A stretch of 64,000 bases of DNA from DATAGF01 sp963813355 (lineage in GTDB: Bacteria > Actinomycetota > Thermoleophilia > Miltoncostaeales > Miltoncostaeaceae). The position numbers and the translations under genes were made by a program. Positions 1 through 8,297 of this stretch are shown here, one piece after another. The notes under the pieces were generated by a model. The model made no database searches. It was not told the DNA's origin and worked only from the letters and a program-made list of their open reading frames with translations. The stretch covers positions 62,001 through 126,000 of the forward strand of contig CAWEYS010000018.1 in assembly GCA_963813355.1 (NCBI GenBank), written 5' to 3'. Each line of letters begins with the position of its first letter. Position 1 is the stretch's first letter.

Positions 1-305
1 CACAGGCGGCCTCCGCACCGGGCCATGAGCACGCACTGGCTCACGGTGACCGGGAAGCTCCAGTCGACCGTCTCGACCTGGGGCACGTAGCCGACCCGCA
101 GGCCGGCCCGGCGGACGACGCGGCCCGCCGCGGGATGGAGCGTGCCCAGGATCGCCCGCAGCAGCGAGGTCTTGCCGGAGCCGGAGGGCCCGACGACCCC
201 GGTGAACTCGCGCGGGGACAGGTTCAGGTCGACGCGGTCGAGGACCGCCTCCGACCCGTACCGGCACGAGACGCCCTCCAGGCGGACCAGGTCGGAGCCT
301 CTCAT
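1..305 (-). CDS. znuC: Zinc/manganese ABC transporter ATP-binding protein, cut by the window edge
   Basis: This is the N-terminal ~101 residues of an ABC ATPase that would energise metal import with the adjacent lipoprotein ZnuA. ATG is at 305-303. Translation shows Walker A GPSGSGKTSLL and a Q-loop reading VPQVETVDWSFPVTV; the 'P-Q-x-x-x-V-D-W-x-F-P' run is typical of the Zn/Mn (ZnuC/MntB/TroB) branch. The frame continues off position 1, so the signature motif and Walker B lie outside the window. It is the third gene of a znuA-zur-znuC operon, and the permease znuB probably follows outside. Zn rather than Mn is inferred from the neighbouring Fur-family regulator and the operator before znuA. 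Confidence 0.85.
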   Translation of the reverse strand, partial: MRGSDLVRLEGVSCRYGSEAVLDRVDLNLSPREFTGVVGPSGSGKTSLLRAILGTLHPAAGRVVRRAGLRVGYVPQVETVDWSFPVTVSQCVLMARCGGRL

Positions 306-345
306 CGCGGGCTCCCGGCGGGCGCGCCCGCGCCCGCCAGCAGGA

Positions 346-822
346 TCAGGCGGGGTCGGCCTGACAGGCCGGGCAGAGCCCGGCGATCGCGATCTCGCGG
401 TCGGGGGTCAGGGCGAAGCCGGTCTCCCGGCGCAGCGCCTCGGCCAGCGGCTCCAGGCTCGCGTCGTGCAGGTGGGCCACCGCCCCGCAGCCCTGGCAGA
501 CCGCGTGGTGGTGGCGGTGCTGCCGCGCCACCTCGTAGTAGAGACGGTCGGCGCCGAGATCCGTGCGGCGGGCGATGCCGGCCGAGACCAGCGCGTCCAG
601 CGTGCGGTAGACCGTGGACGGGTTGATGCTGGGATAGCGCGCCTTGGCGTGGGCCAGGACGTCCTCGGCGCTCACGTGGTCCCCGTCGCCCAACGCCTGA
701 AGGACCAACAGGCGCTGGGCGGTGGGACGACATCCCGCACGTCTCAGGAGAGCGGCGGCGGCATCCCCCGCCTCCCGTGCGGCCTGCAGTTGCAACTCTG
801 TCGCATGTGCGGGCGGATGCAA
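346..822 (-). CDS. zur: Fur-family metalloregulator, probably zinc uptake regulator Zur
   Basis: A 158-residue Fur/Zur-type repressor. The winged-helix region runs to about residue 85, with TVYRTLDALVSAGIARR as recognition helix and wing. The dimerisation half carries the metal-rich HRHHHAVCQGCG segment and a C-terminal CPAC pair, giving the two CxxC motifs of a structural zinc site. Translation appears to start at TTG (822-820), since the only good Shine-Dalgarno (AGGAGG, 840-835) is just upstream and no in-frame ATG/GTG fits. It lies between znuA and znuC on the same strand, 60 nt after znuA, so it is probably co-transcribed with and represses this operon. A Fur iron regulator is possible, but the znu context favours Zur. 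Confidence 0.85.
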   Translation of the reverse strand: MHPPAHATELQLQAAREAGDAAAALLRRAGCRPTAQRLLVLQALGDGDHVSAEDVLAHAKARYPSINPSTVYRTLDALVSAGIARRTDLGADRLYYEVARQHRHHHAVCQGCGAVAHLHDASLEPLAEALRRETGFALTPDREIAIAGLCPACQADPA

Positions 823-882
823 AATCGGGATGTGCCTCCTGTCCCAGGGCGCGCCGGCCCGGTTGACGATACGCCGCCGCCC

Positions 883-1926
883 TCATTGGGGGTACTCGGC
901 GGTGTCGGGGGCGACGTCGCGCGGCGTGAAGGCCTTCAGGGCCGAGGCGTCGCCGCCGAGGGACTCGGTCATCGTGACGTAGTCGAAGTGCATCAGGCCG
1001 ACCCAGGAGTGCTCGGGGTCGCCGGGCGCGCCGGGCAGGTCGTCGTCGCGCAGCACGTCGACGTACTTCACCCCGGCCTCGCGGCCGATCTGCTCCAGCA
1101 CCGGGCTGGGGAAGACCTCGGAGCCGAAGATCGCCGGGACGCCCTCCTCCTCGACCTGGTCGATGAGGCCGGCGACCTCCTTCGGCGTCGGGTCCTCGAA
1201 GTTCTCGACCTGGATGGCGCCGATGACGGTCCAGTCGTAGTCCTCGGCGAAGTAGGCGTAGGCGTCGTGGTAGGTGAGCAGCTTGCGGTCGGCGGCCGGG
1301 ATGGTCGCGAACGACGCGCGCATCGCCGTGTCGAACTCCTTCACCATCGCGGCGAACTCGTCGTAGTTGGCGGCGTAGTAGTCCGCGTTGCCGGGGTCGC
1401 GCTCGGACAGGTCGTCGCGGATGGTCTGCGCGTAGCTGAGCGCGTACTTCGGGTCGGTCCAGAGGTGCGGGTTGGGCTTGCCGCCGGACTTCGGGAACGA
1501 GAAGTCGTAGACGTACTCGTCCTCGGGGATCGCCCGCGTCCCCAGCTCGACGATGTCCTCGTCGCCGCCCATGACCTGCTCGGCGAGCTCCTTCGTCGGC
1601 TCCTCCAGCTCGAGGCCGTTGATGTAGACGACGTCGGCCGTCGACAGCAGCTCGGCCACGCTCGGCTTGGGCTCGAACGTGTGCGAGTTGGTGCCCTCGG
1701 GCACGATGCCGGCGATCGCCACCCGGTCGCCGCCGATGTTGGCGGCGATGCTCGTGATCGGCGCCACCGTGGTCGCGACGACGATCTCGTCGCCGGAGGC
1801 GGAGGCCGCCGAGTCGCCGTCGCAGGCGGCGACGACCGGGGCGAGCGCCGCCACGGCGAGCAGGGAGGCGACGGCCGCGCGGGCGCGGCGCGGTCGGCGG
1901 GAGGACGGGCGGCCTGGTGCGGGCAT
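883..1926 (-). CDS. znuA: Zinc ABC transporter substrate-binding lipoprotein
   Basis: A 347-residue cluster A-I metal-binding lipoprotein that captures Zn2+ (or Mn2+) outside the membrane for ZnuBC. An Arg-rich N terminus, hydrophobic segment and lipobox VVAAC give lipid attachment at Cys35. Metal ligands of the family are visible: His in SHTFEP, His in NPHLW, His in LTYHDAY, and an acidic residue in the C-terminal DPEHSWVGLMHFDY region. There is no long His-rich loop. ATG 1926 is chosen over an upstream ATG (1983) because AGGAGGT lies 9 nt before it, and because the longer version would read through the operator at 1946-1960. First gene of znuA-zur-znuC. Confidence 0.9.
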   Translation of the reverse strand: MPAPGRPSSRRPRRARAAVASLLAVAALAPVVAACDGDSAASASGDEIVVATTVAPITSIAANIGGDRVAIAGIVPEGTNSHTFEPKPSVAELLSTADVVYINGLELEEPTKELAEQVMGGDEDIVELGTRAIPEDEYVYDFSFPKSGGKPNPHLWTDPKYALSYAQTIRDDLSERDPGNADYYAANYDEFAAMVKEFDTAMRASFATIPAADRKLLTYHDAYAYFAEDYDWTVIGAIQVENFEDPTPKEVAGLIDQVEEEGVPAIFGSEVFPSPVLEQIGREAGVKYVDVLRDDDLPGAPGDPEHSWVGLMHFDYVTMTESLGGDASALKAFTPRDVAPDTAEYPQ

Positions 1927-1945
1927 CTGGCGGACACCTCCTAGG

Positions 1946-1960
1946 TGCAAGCTACTTGCA
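1946..1960. promoter_or_regulatory. Zur-box-like operator of znuA
   Basis: TGCAAGCTACTTGCA is a perfect 6-bp inverted repeat with a 3-bp spacer, centred about 27 nt upstream of the znuA ATG and just ahead of its Shine-Dalgarno. Position, symmetry and the co-encoded Fur-family regulator make it a strong candidate for zinc-dependent repression. The sequence is not the canonical streptomycete Zur box, so assignment rests on context. Confidence 0.6.
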
Positions 1961-2016
1961 GGTGCGGGTGGAATGCGAGTCATGACGGCCTGATATCGGT
2001 CGCGGCGCGGGGGCGG

Positions 2017-3597
2017 CTAGAGCAGGGGCGGGATCGCCTTGGCCATGAGCACCACCCCGAGGGCGATGATGGCCAGGGCGGAGAGGGCCGGGATCGCCGA
2101 GGCGACCCGGCCGTCGAGGGGCAGCCGCTCGATGAAGCGGCGCGCGTAGATCACGAGCAGCCCGATCAGGCTGAGGAGGCCGGCGAGGCCGACCGAGAAG
2201 GCGAGCACGAGCACGAGCCCGTAGCCGACGCGGTCGAGGGCGATGGCGCCGAGCAGCAGCACGAGCGCCGACGGGCAGGGGATGATCCCCGCCGTGGCGC
2301 CGACGGCGAGCAGGCTGCGCATCGAGAGGTCCTCGGGCGGCGCGTGGGTGTGGCCGCCGGGTCCGTCGTGGTGATGGTGGTGATGAGGCCCATGCCCGTG
2401 GCCGTGCCCATGGCCGTGGCCGTGGTCGTGCGCGTGCCCGTGCCCGTGGACGTGCGCCGCGGCGCCCGCCACCGCCAGCGCCGGCGCGGGCCCGTGGACG
2501 TGCTCGTGTCCGTGCGCGGCGTGGGCGTGGTCGTGCGCGAGGCCGCGGGCGTGGGCGCGCCGGTGGGCGAGGCGCCGGCGGAGCGACGCCAGCCGGCCGC
2601 GGGCCACCCAGACCCCGACCGCCACCACCAGCGCGGCGGCCACGAGGTTGATCCAGGGGAAGAGGGTCTCGGGAAGGATGTAGTGCGAGGCGAACAGGGT
2701 GACGAGGCCGAGCGCCACCACCCCGATCGTGTGCGTGACGGTGACGAAGAGCCCGAGCAGGAACGCGTGCCGCGCGGTCCCGTGCGCCCCGACCAGGTAG
2801 GCGGCCACCATGGTCTTGCCGTGGCCGGGCGACAGGGAGTGGAGGGCGCCCCAGCCCATGGCCAGGACCAGCGCGAGCAGGACGACGCCGACCGAGAGGT
2901 CGTCGTCGACCAGGCCGGCCAGCCCGCCGGGCGCGGCCTCCTCCACCCGGCTCTCGGGATCGGCGGTCAGCGGGCCGACGGCTCCGGCGCCCGTGCCCGG
3001 GCTCCAGGCGAAGCTCGCCTCCGTCACCGTGATGGGGCTCTGGAGCCGGTCCTCCGGATACGCGCGCAGCTCGTCGGAGACGTCGTCGGCGGGGGCGGTG
3101 GAGCCGGCGACGCCGGCGCCGCTCGACGGCCGCACCACCAGCTCGTGCCAGCCCAGCCGGTCGCGGTAGGTCGGGACGCGGACGTCGACCCTGTGGTCGC
3201 CGCCGGCATCGGGGGCGGCCCCGGGCGCGCGGTACCAGGCTGCGTACCGCAGCACCTCGAGGCCGCCCTGGCCGGGCCGGACCTCGGCGGTCTGGGAGAC
3301 CGGCGCGACGGCGACCCGCCGCCCGTCGACCTCCAGCTCGATCTCGGCGGCGCGCTCGCGGGCGCGGGCGGCGGCGTAGGCGTCCAGCCCGCCCGCGTCG
3401 TCGATGGCCGAGCGCTCGCGGAAGGTGGGGATCTCGGCCATGTCGACCACCTGGCGCAGGTAGAGCTCGCCGCCGCTGGCCTCGACGCGCAGGTAGCTGT
3501 TGACCGTGAAGTTGCCCAACGGGTGCGCCGCCGCGACGGCGGCCCCGCCGACGAGCAGGGCGGCCACGGCGACCAGCGCGACGAGGGCGCGCCTCAC
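2017..3597 (-). CDS. Nickel/cobalt transporter (NiCoT/RcnA-like) with His-rich loop
   Basis: A 526-residue membrane protein. A signal-like N terminus (ALVALVAVAALLVGGAAVAA) is followed by an exported domain of about 240 residues starting HPLGNFTVNSYLRV. A NiCoT-type core follows with LSPGHGKTMVAAYLVG and LFVTVTHTIGVVALG, then a cytoplasmic or periplasmic loop extremely rich in His (repeated HGHGHGHG plus HHHHHH), and a second helical half with GIIPCPSALVLLLGAIALD. The His loop indicates binding of Ni2+, Co2+ or Zn2+; RcnA-like efflux is the likelier direction, but this cannot be told from sequence. GTG 3597 overlaps the TGA of the TPR gene (GTGA), which fixes the start. Last gene of the DUF4331-TPR-transporter operon. 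Confidence 0.85.
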   Translation of the reverse strand: MRRALVALVAVAALLVGGAAVAAAHPLGNFTVNSYLRVEASGGELYLRQVVDMAEIPTFRERSAIDDAGGLDAYAAARARERAAEIELEVDGRRVAVAPVSQTAEVRPGQGGLEVLRYAAWYRAPGAAPDAGGDHRVDVRVPTYRDRLGWHELVVRPSSGAGVAGSTAPADDVSDELRAYPEDRLQSPITVTEASFAWSPGTGAGAVGPLTADPESRVEEAAPGGLAGLVDDDLSVGVVLLALVLAMGWGALHSLSPGHGKTMVAAYLVGAHGTARHAFLLGLFVTVTHTIGVVALGLVTLFASHYILPETLFPWINLVAAALVVAVGVWVARGRLASLRRRLAHRRAHARGLAHDHAHAAHGHEHVHGPAPALAVAGAAAHVHGHGHAHDHGHGHGHGHGHGPHHHHHHDGPGGHTHAPPEDLSMRSLLAVGATAGIIPCPSALVLLLGAIALDRVGYGLVLVLAFSVGLAGLLSLIGLLVIYARRFIERLPLDGRVASAIPALSALAIIALGVVLMAKAIPPLL

Positions 3598-4909
3598 GGC
3601 GCGAGCCTCGCGAGCTCGCGGCGGGCCACCGGGGCCCAGCGGACGGAGAAGGCGGGGTTGAGCTCCAGGGCCTGCGACAGCCGCGCGCGCGCCGACGCCG
3701 GATCGCCGGCGCAGGCCGCGGCCATGCCGGCGTGGAAGAGCATCAGCGCGTCCTGGGTGCCGAGGCGCAGGCTGCGGGTGGCGTAGCGGTCGCCCTCGGC
3801 GCACCGGCCGGCCCGGGTCAGGACCCAGCCGAGCACCTGGTCGCCGATGACACCCGGCCGCGCGAGCCGGGCGCGGCGCGCGAGGGCCACGTCGGCCGCG
3901 CTGGGCCGGCGGGCGTCGGCGCGGATCAGGGCGACGTCGAGGTCGACCGCCGAGCCGTTGGCGGCCAGCAGCTCCTGCATGGCCTCGGCGAGGGCGAGGT
4001 CGTCGCGGACGGCCTCGTCGCGCCCGAGGGCGCGGTGGACGTCGGCGAGGGCCGCCGGGTACTCCGGCAGGGGGAGGAGGTCGATCGCGCGCGAGTAGAG
4101 CGCCGCCGCCCCCTCGAGGTCGCCGCGGGCGGCGAGGACGCGCGCGAGCCCGGCCGTGGCCGGGGCGTCGTCGGGGCGCTCGGCGAGCGCCGTGCGCATC
4201 TCGCGCTCGGCCGCGGCGAGGTCGCCCCCGCCGAAGCGCAGCAGCCCGAGCTGCACCTGTGCGAAGGCCCGGTCGGGGCTGCCGAGGGCCCCCGCGCCGA
4301 CGGCCAGGGTCATCAGCCGGATCGCGCCCTGCCGGTCGCCCTGCAGCTCGCGCGCGTAGGAGGCCCGGCTGTAGGAGGGCAGGTCGGGGCGCAGCTCCAT
4401 GCGGCGCTGGACGGCGGCGAAGCCCTGCGCGTAGCGCCCGAGCTCGATCTGGGCGTCGGCCGCGATCGCCACGGGCGCGACCCGCCCGGGGGCGGTGGCC
4501 AGGCTGCGCCGCGCCCAGGAGAGGGCCTCGGCGAAGCGGTGGCGGGTCAGCGAGAGGCTGCCGAGGACGTCCATCGCGGTGAAGCGCCGCGGGTCGGCGC
4601 CGAGCGCCGTGCGCTGGCGGCCTGGTCGGCGCGCGTGAGCCAGCTCGGGTCGCCGGTCTCGCGCAGGCGCACGAGCGAGGCCTCGGCGAGCGCCGACAGG
4701 GCGGCGGGGTCGTCGGGGTCGTCGGCGAGCGCGGCCTGGGCCCGGGCGATCGTGCCCTCGGCGGTGCGCGGGGCGCCGGCCGCCGGGTCGGCGACCGAGG
4801 CCGGCGGCTCGCCGCGGAGCTGGGTCAGCACGACCGCGAGGACGACGCCGAGCGCGACGGCGACCAGGAGGGCGAGAAGGGTGGTGGGTGTCTTCTTGAG
4901 GAGTGTCAT
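3594..4909 (-). CDS. Membrane-anchored tetratricopeptide-repeat protein (one frameshift)
   Basis: The product starts MTLLKKTPTTLLALLV, with one N-terminal transmembrane or uncleaved signal segment. TPR helices follow (for example ALAERPDDAPATAGLARVL and LERNP-like ALELNPAF near the end). The reading frame breaks near 4611-4620: the 5' part (4909 down) runs into nonsense after WLTRADQAA, while the +1 frame continues ALGADPRRFTAMDVLGSL to the stop at 3594. Restoring one missing base gives about 438 residues. It sits between the DUF4331 gene and the Ni/Co transporter, with a 4-nt overlap to the latter. The role is presumably scaffolding or assembly for this export or metal system; no catalytic motif is seen. 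Confidence 0.75.
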
Positions 4910-4966
4910 GAGGGTGATGGGGTGCGTGCCGGGGGGCGCGTGGGCCCCCCGGCGCGCGGCCGCGCG

Positions 4967-6431
4967 TCAGTTGGCGTGCGGCACCGAGTCGAAGCCCGAG
5001 CCGGGCGTCGCCACGTAGGGGAAGGACGGCAGGAACGGTCGGTCGTTCGCGTTCACGCCGTCGCCGAGCAGCGGCACGAGGGCCGCGTTGGTGCCGTTGG
5101 GCGCCGGCAGCCCGAACGCGGAGGCGAGCACGCCGCCCACCGCGCGCTCCTCGATGTCGACGATGTCGTCGACGAGGCGGCGGCCGTTCGGGAAGCCGTC
5201 GGCGTCACCGGCGAGGAGCCCGATGCGGTTCTGGGTCCCGGTCGTCGGCGGCAGCCGCGAGGTTCACCCGCAGGAGGTCGGCCTTGACGGGCTTCTTGCC
5301 GATCTGGGTCGTCGGCAGCCCGAGGCCGTTGTTCGGCGGAATGCCCGTGAGGAGGACCGTCGTCAGGTCGATGCGGTTCTCCGTGGGCGAGCCGAGTGCG
5401 TAGAGGGAGTTGAGGATCCCGGCGAGCTCCGGCTTCAGGTAGTGGCGCTCGAACTGCTTGTCGTCGGCCGGGTCGCTGCGGTTCCAGAGGTCCTTCTTCC
5501 CGAGCGGGATGACGACCTCGTTGATGAGCGGCTCGGCGAGGCGGGAGACCTGCTGCCACCTCGTGCCGCCGCTCTTGGTGATGACCGGCCGAGAGGCCGT
5601 CGCGTAGACGCCGACGACCGAGTCGGTGCTGTTGACGTCGGTCGGCGTCTTCTTGGTCCCGGTCAGCTGAGTGATCGGCACCTGGATGGCGATCGTGTTG
5701 ACGCTGTAGCCCTTGAGGCCGTCGACGCCGCCCATGCTGAACGCGCCGGGGGGCGCGCTGCGGAAGCCGATCAGGTCGAACGTGCCGCCCAGGTCGACGT
5801 AGAACGGGTCGTCACGCTGGCCGGCGAAGACCTTGGTGCCGTCCTTGACGGAGTAGATCGCCGGGGCCACGAGCGACTCGTAGTTGGGAGTCGAGCGCGG
5901 GCCGACGTTGTTCGGCGGGGTCAGCAGATCCCGGCCGAGGGTCTTCACGTAGGTCCGGCCCTTCGAGTCCTTGGTGATCTTGCGGACCGTGTAGGTCTGG
6001 ACCAGGTTGAGGTTGGTGTACGCGCCCTTCTTGGCGTCGAACGTGATCTTGTCGGTGTTGTAGAGGAACGTGCTCGGGTTCTTGGTCTGCGTGTCGAACC
6101 GGAGCTCGTAGGTGACGTCGGGACGGGCGTCACCCGTGTTGTCCACCTTGATCTCGTACTTCACATCATCCGAGAACCGGTAGAAGTTGGGGCCGCCGGC
6201 CGGCTCCTCGAACGGCACGAAGTTCGCGACCAGGGTCGCGGTGTCGGGCGCGTCCGGCGAGCGGAAGGCGTAGACGTCGGTGTTGTCGGCCGTCGGGTCC
6301 TGCGAGATCGAGGGCGCCTCGCGGTGCGAGGAGGCGCCCCCGAACGGCGGGGCGACGGCCACGGCGACCGCCGCGGCGGTGACCGCGAGGGGCACCGCGA
6401 GCAGGGTCCGCTTACGTGCTCGTGATCGCAC
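4967..6431 (-). CDS. Secreted DUF4331 family protein (one frameshift)
   Basis: GTG start at 6431 with AAAGGA about 10 nt upstream. A cleavable signal peptide (LLAVPLAVTAAAVAVAVAP) precedes the DUF4331 hallmark SSHREAPSISQDPTADNTDVYAF. The body contains the usual DVTYELRFDTQTK and NRIDLTTVLLTGIP segments. The frame is lost near 5250-5258, where one extra base converts VNLALPPTTGTQNRIG into nonsense. In the adjacent frame the protein continues through AGDADGFPNGRRLVDDIVD to ...DSVPHAN and TGA at 4967-4969, about 487 residues in all. The biochemical function of DUF4331 is unknown. It heads the operon with a TPR protein and a nickel/cobalt-type transporter, which suggests a link to metal handling or the envelope. 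Confidence 0.85.
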
Positions 6432-6519
6432 GGGTGGTGGTCCTTTCGGTGGGTCGGTGGGAGGGCTCCGCTCCCGGATGCCGCCGGGAGCGGGCTGTGG
6501 GTGGATCAGGCTCCGGGGC

Positions 6520-7491
6520 TCATGTGCTCCCCGGCCCGCGCAGGCCGACGGGCGGCTCCGGGCCGCGGTCCCGCAGGACCGCGCCGAGCCGCTCCGCGGC
6601 CCGCTTCGAGATCGGAAGGTCGAAGCGGCCGCGACGGTTGATCGTCACGACGGAGGGCACGCGGGCGCGCAGCCCGTCGGGGCGGCGCAGCCGCAGCGTG
6701 CCGAAGGGGATGTGGGGCCGCACCTCGGCGCTGACCGCGCGCCCGCGGGTGCGGAAGACGATCCGCGGCCGCAGGGTGACGGCGAAGGTCGAGCGGCCGA
6801 CCGGGAGGGCGAAGCTCGCGTTGCGCCGCGGGCCGTTGGCCGGCCAGACGACCCAGACGTAGGTGCGCCCCTGCTTGAGGACGCCCATCGGCACGGGCAG
6901 CCTGGTGTCCTTCGACCAGGCGTTCAGCACGCGCCGGCGGCCGCGGAAGACCTGGACGTTGTAGTCGGTCGCGTTGGGGTAGGGCCGCCAGCGCAGGGTG
7001 GTGCGCTGCCACGGCAGCCAGTCGGACGCCTTGGGGCTGACGAGGCCGCCGAAGGCCTGCGCGAGCTCGGGCGTCACGGGGGCGATCGCCGGCACGGCGC
7101 GCGGGCGCACCGCGGCCTCGATCGGCGGATCCGGCGTGTCGGCGTCCGGGGGCGGGTCCTGCTCCACGCCGACGCCGTCCTCGGGCGGGGTGCCCAGCCC
7201 GCCGGGGCCGGGGAGGGGCAGCGGCGCCGGCTCGATGTCGGCGCGCGGTCCCCACACGAGGCAGTCGCCGGCGGCGCCGCCGGAGCAGCGCACGGAGGTC
7301 CCCGCGGCGCGCGAGGGACGCCCCGGCCCCGCCGCGATGCCGTCGGGCGTCAGGGCGGGCAGCGGGGTCGCGATCGGCCCGCCGAGCAGCGGCCGGGGCA
7401 CGTCGATGTCGACGTCGGCCGAGGCGGCGGTGGGCAGCGCGAGCGCGGCGGCGCCAGCGGCTGCGGCGATGAGAAAGACGGGACGGCGCAT
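6520..7491 (-). CDS. Secreted protein with a C-terminal Fn3-like 'YNVQVFR...YVW' module
   Basis: A 323-residue exported protein of unknown function. MRRPVFLIAAAAGAAALALP is a signal peptide ending near ADVDIDVP. The next ~130 residues are Pro/Gly-rich with two Cys (VRCSGG, GDCLVW). From about residue 150 comes a beta-sandwich-like module: TTLRWRPYPNATDYNVQVFR then GRTYVWVVWPANG. The same module recurs in three larger exported proteins at 33.7-39.1 kb. A further beta-rich tail ends VGLRGPGST. ATG 7491 is preferred because AGGAC precedes it and the signal peptide follows at once; an upstream in-frame ATG at 7536 would place 15 charged residues ahead of it. It lies 88 nt upstream of the DUF4331 gene on the same strand. 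Confidence 0.75.
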   Translation of the reverse strand: MRRPVFLIAAAAGAAALALPTAASADVDIDVPRPLLGGPIATPLPALTPDGIAAGPGRPSRAAGTSVRCSGGAAGDCLVWGPRADIEPAPLPLPGPGGLGTPPEDGVGVEQDPPPDADTPDPPIEAAVRPRAVPAIAPVTPELAQAFGGLVSPKASDWLPWQRTTLRWRPYPNATDYNVQVFRGRRRVLNAWSKDTRLPVPMGVLKQGRTYVWVVWPANGPRRNASFALPVGRSTFAVTLRPRIVFRTRGRAVSAEVRPHIPFGTLRLRRPDGLRARVPSVVTINRRGRFDLPISKRAAERLGAVLRDRGPEPPVGLRGPGST

Positions 7492-7597
7492 CGTTGTCCT
7501 GCTCCGGGGTCGGCGCCCCGACGTGGGGCGACTCACCCCTGCCTACGCTCCGTGCTCCGAGGCGGATCACCGGAAATCGCACAATCGGCCGGTGCCC

Positions 7598-7603
7598 TAC
7601 ACT
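7598..7603 (+). promoter_or_regulatory. -10 element TACACT of a leaderless promoter
   Basis: TACACT fits the actinobacterial TANNNT consensus and ends exactly 6 nt before the GTG at 7610, placing transcription start on the G of the start codon. There is no Shine-Dalgarno in front of that GTG, consistent with a leaderless mRNA. The same geometry appears at 15333-15338 and 22638-22643. Confidence 0.6.
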
Positions 7604-7609
7604 CCGGGC

Positions 7610-7900
7610 GTGGCAAAGCGGTCCGACACCACCCCCGCCGCCCCGCGCCGGCTGCCGACGCGGGTCGCCATCCTGCTGACGGGCGCCGGCCTCGGCGCGG
7701 CGTGGGGGTCGGTGATGTGGCTCATCTTCGAGCTCGCCGGCCGCGAGAGCGGGGTGCGGGGCTGGGCCTACCTCGCGATCACCCTGGCCATGATCGGCGC
7801 CGGCGTGGCCGCCATCTTCGGGGCCAACACCGCCCGCAAGCGCGGCGAGCGGGTCGCGCCGCGGCTGCCCTACCGGCGGCGCGGCTCCGACGACCGCTAG
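7610..7900 (+). CDS. Small two-helix membrane protein
   Basis: A 96-residue protein starting at GTG 7610 directly after a leaderless promoter. A basic, Pro/Ala-rich N terminus is followed by two hydrophobic helices (about residues 20-45 with GAGLGAAWGSVMWLIFEL, and 55-75 with LAITLAMIGAGVAAIFGA). The C terminus is strongly basic (RKRGERVAPRLPYRRRG), so both ends are probably cytoplasmic. It is divergent from the secreted gene at 6520-7491 and lies upstream of the SRP RNA. No family is recognised. Confidence 0.65.
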   Translation: MAKRSDTTPAAPRRLPTRVAILLTGAGLGAAWGSVMWLIFELAGRESGVRGWAYLAITLAMIGAGVAAIFGANTARKRGERVAPRLPYRRRGSDDR

Positions 7901-7917
7901 GACCCCTCTCGGGTCCT
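7899..7917 (+). terminator. Short hairpin at the stop codon of the small membrane gene
   Basis: AGGACCC-CTCTC-GGGTCCT is a perfect 7-bp stem with 5-nt loop that begins inside the TAG stop codon. There is no U-tract. It separates the small membrane gene from the SRP RNA promoter and may end or stabilise the transcript. Confidence 0.4.
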
Positions 7918-7960
7918 GTCCGAGGTCGCGCGGGGTGGCGGGGTGGACTATCCTCGCTGG

Positions 7961-8236
7961 GTGACCGTGCTAGGCGGGGAGCTAGCGGTGCCCTGTACCC
8001 GCAATCCGCTACAGCGGGGCTCAATCCCCGTCCGAGGGGCCGGTGCGAGGTGCACGGCCTCGAGCAGAGCGGCAACGATGGCGAGGTCCCATTCGGTGCG
8101 CGACCGCGAACCAGGTCAGATCCGGAAGGAAGCAGCCTTAAGCGGAGCCGCGTACGCGCAGTGGGGCAACCTCGCCGGAGCAAGCGGCTCGGGGCAGACC
8201 CTCACATCGCGCTTCGACGACGGGTGCACGGTCACG
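7961..8236 (+). ncRNA. ffs: Signal recognition particle RNA, large bacterial type
   Basis: The domain IV core is recognisable (GGTCAGATCCGGAAGGAAGC at about 8113-8132 followed by AGCCTTAAG), as is the conserved 5' Alu-like region GTGCTAGGCGGGGAGCTAGC (7967-7986). The ends pair perfectly: GTGACCGTGC at 7961-7970 with GCACGGTCAC at 8226-8235. This closes the long helix 5 and fixes a length of about 275 nt, right for a large SRP RNA. TATCCT at 7949-7954 is a plausible -10 box. With Ffh the RNA targets nascent membrane proteins to the translocon. Location immediately 5' of dnaX is typical of actinobacteria. Confidence 0.92.
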
Positions 8237-8297
8237 TCTGTTTGAGACGGCCTCCTCGCGCTCGGCCGCTCTCGGCGGCGGCCGGCGCTCGTCGGCC

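Noticed and set aside
2380..2540. Repetitive (GTGCCC/GGCCAT-like) tract suggesting a DNA repeat or CRISPR
   Set aside because: It encodes the His/Gly-rich loop of the transporter in frame; the repeats have no spacer structure.
1945..3786. 613-codon + strand frame over the nickel/cobalt transporter
   Set aside because: Antisense to a clearly recognisable transporter; composition is an artefact of its His-rich and GC-rich codons.
6506..7582. 358-codon minus-strand frame overlapping the secreted gene at 6520-7491
   Set aside because: Arg/Pro-rich without signal peptide or domains; the alternative frame has a signal peptide and the recurring YNVQVFR module.
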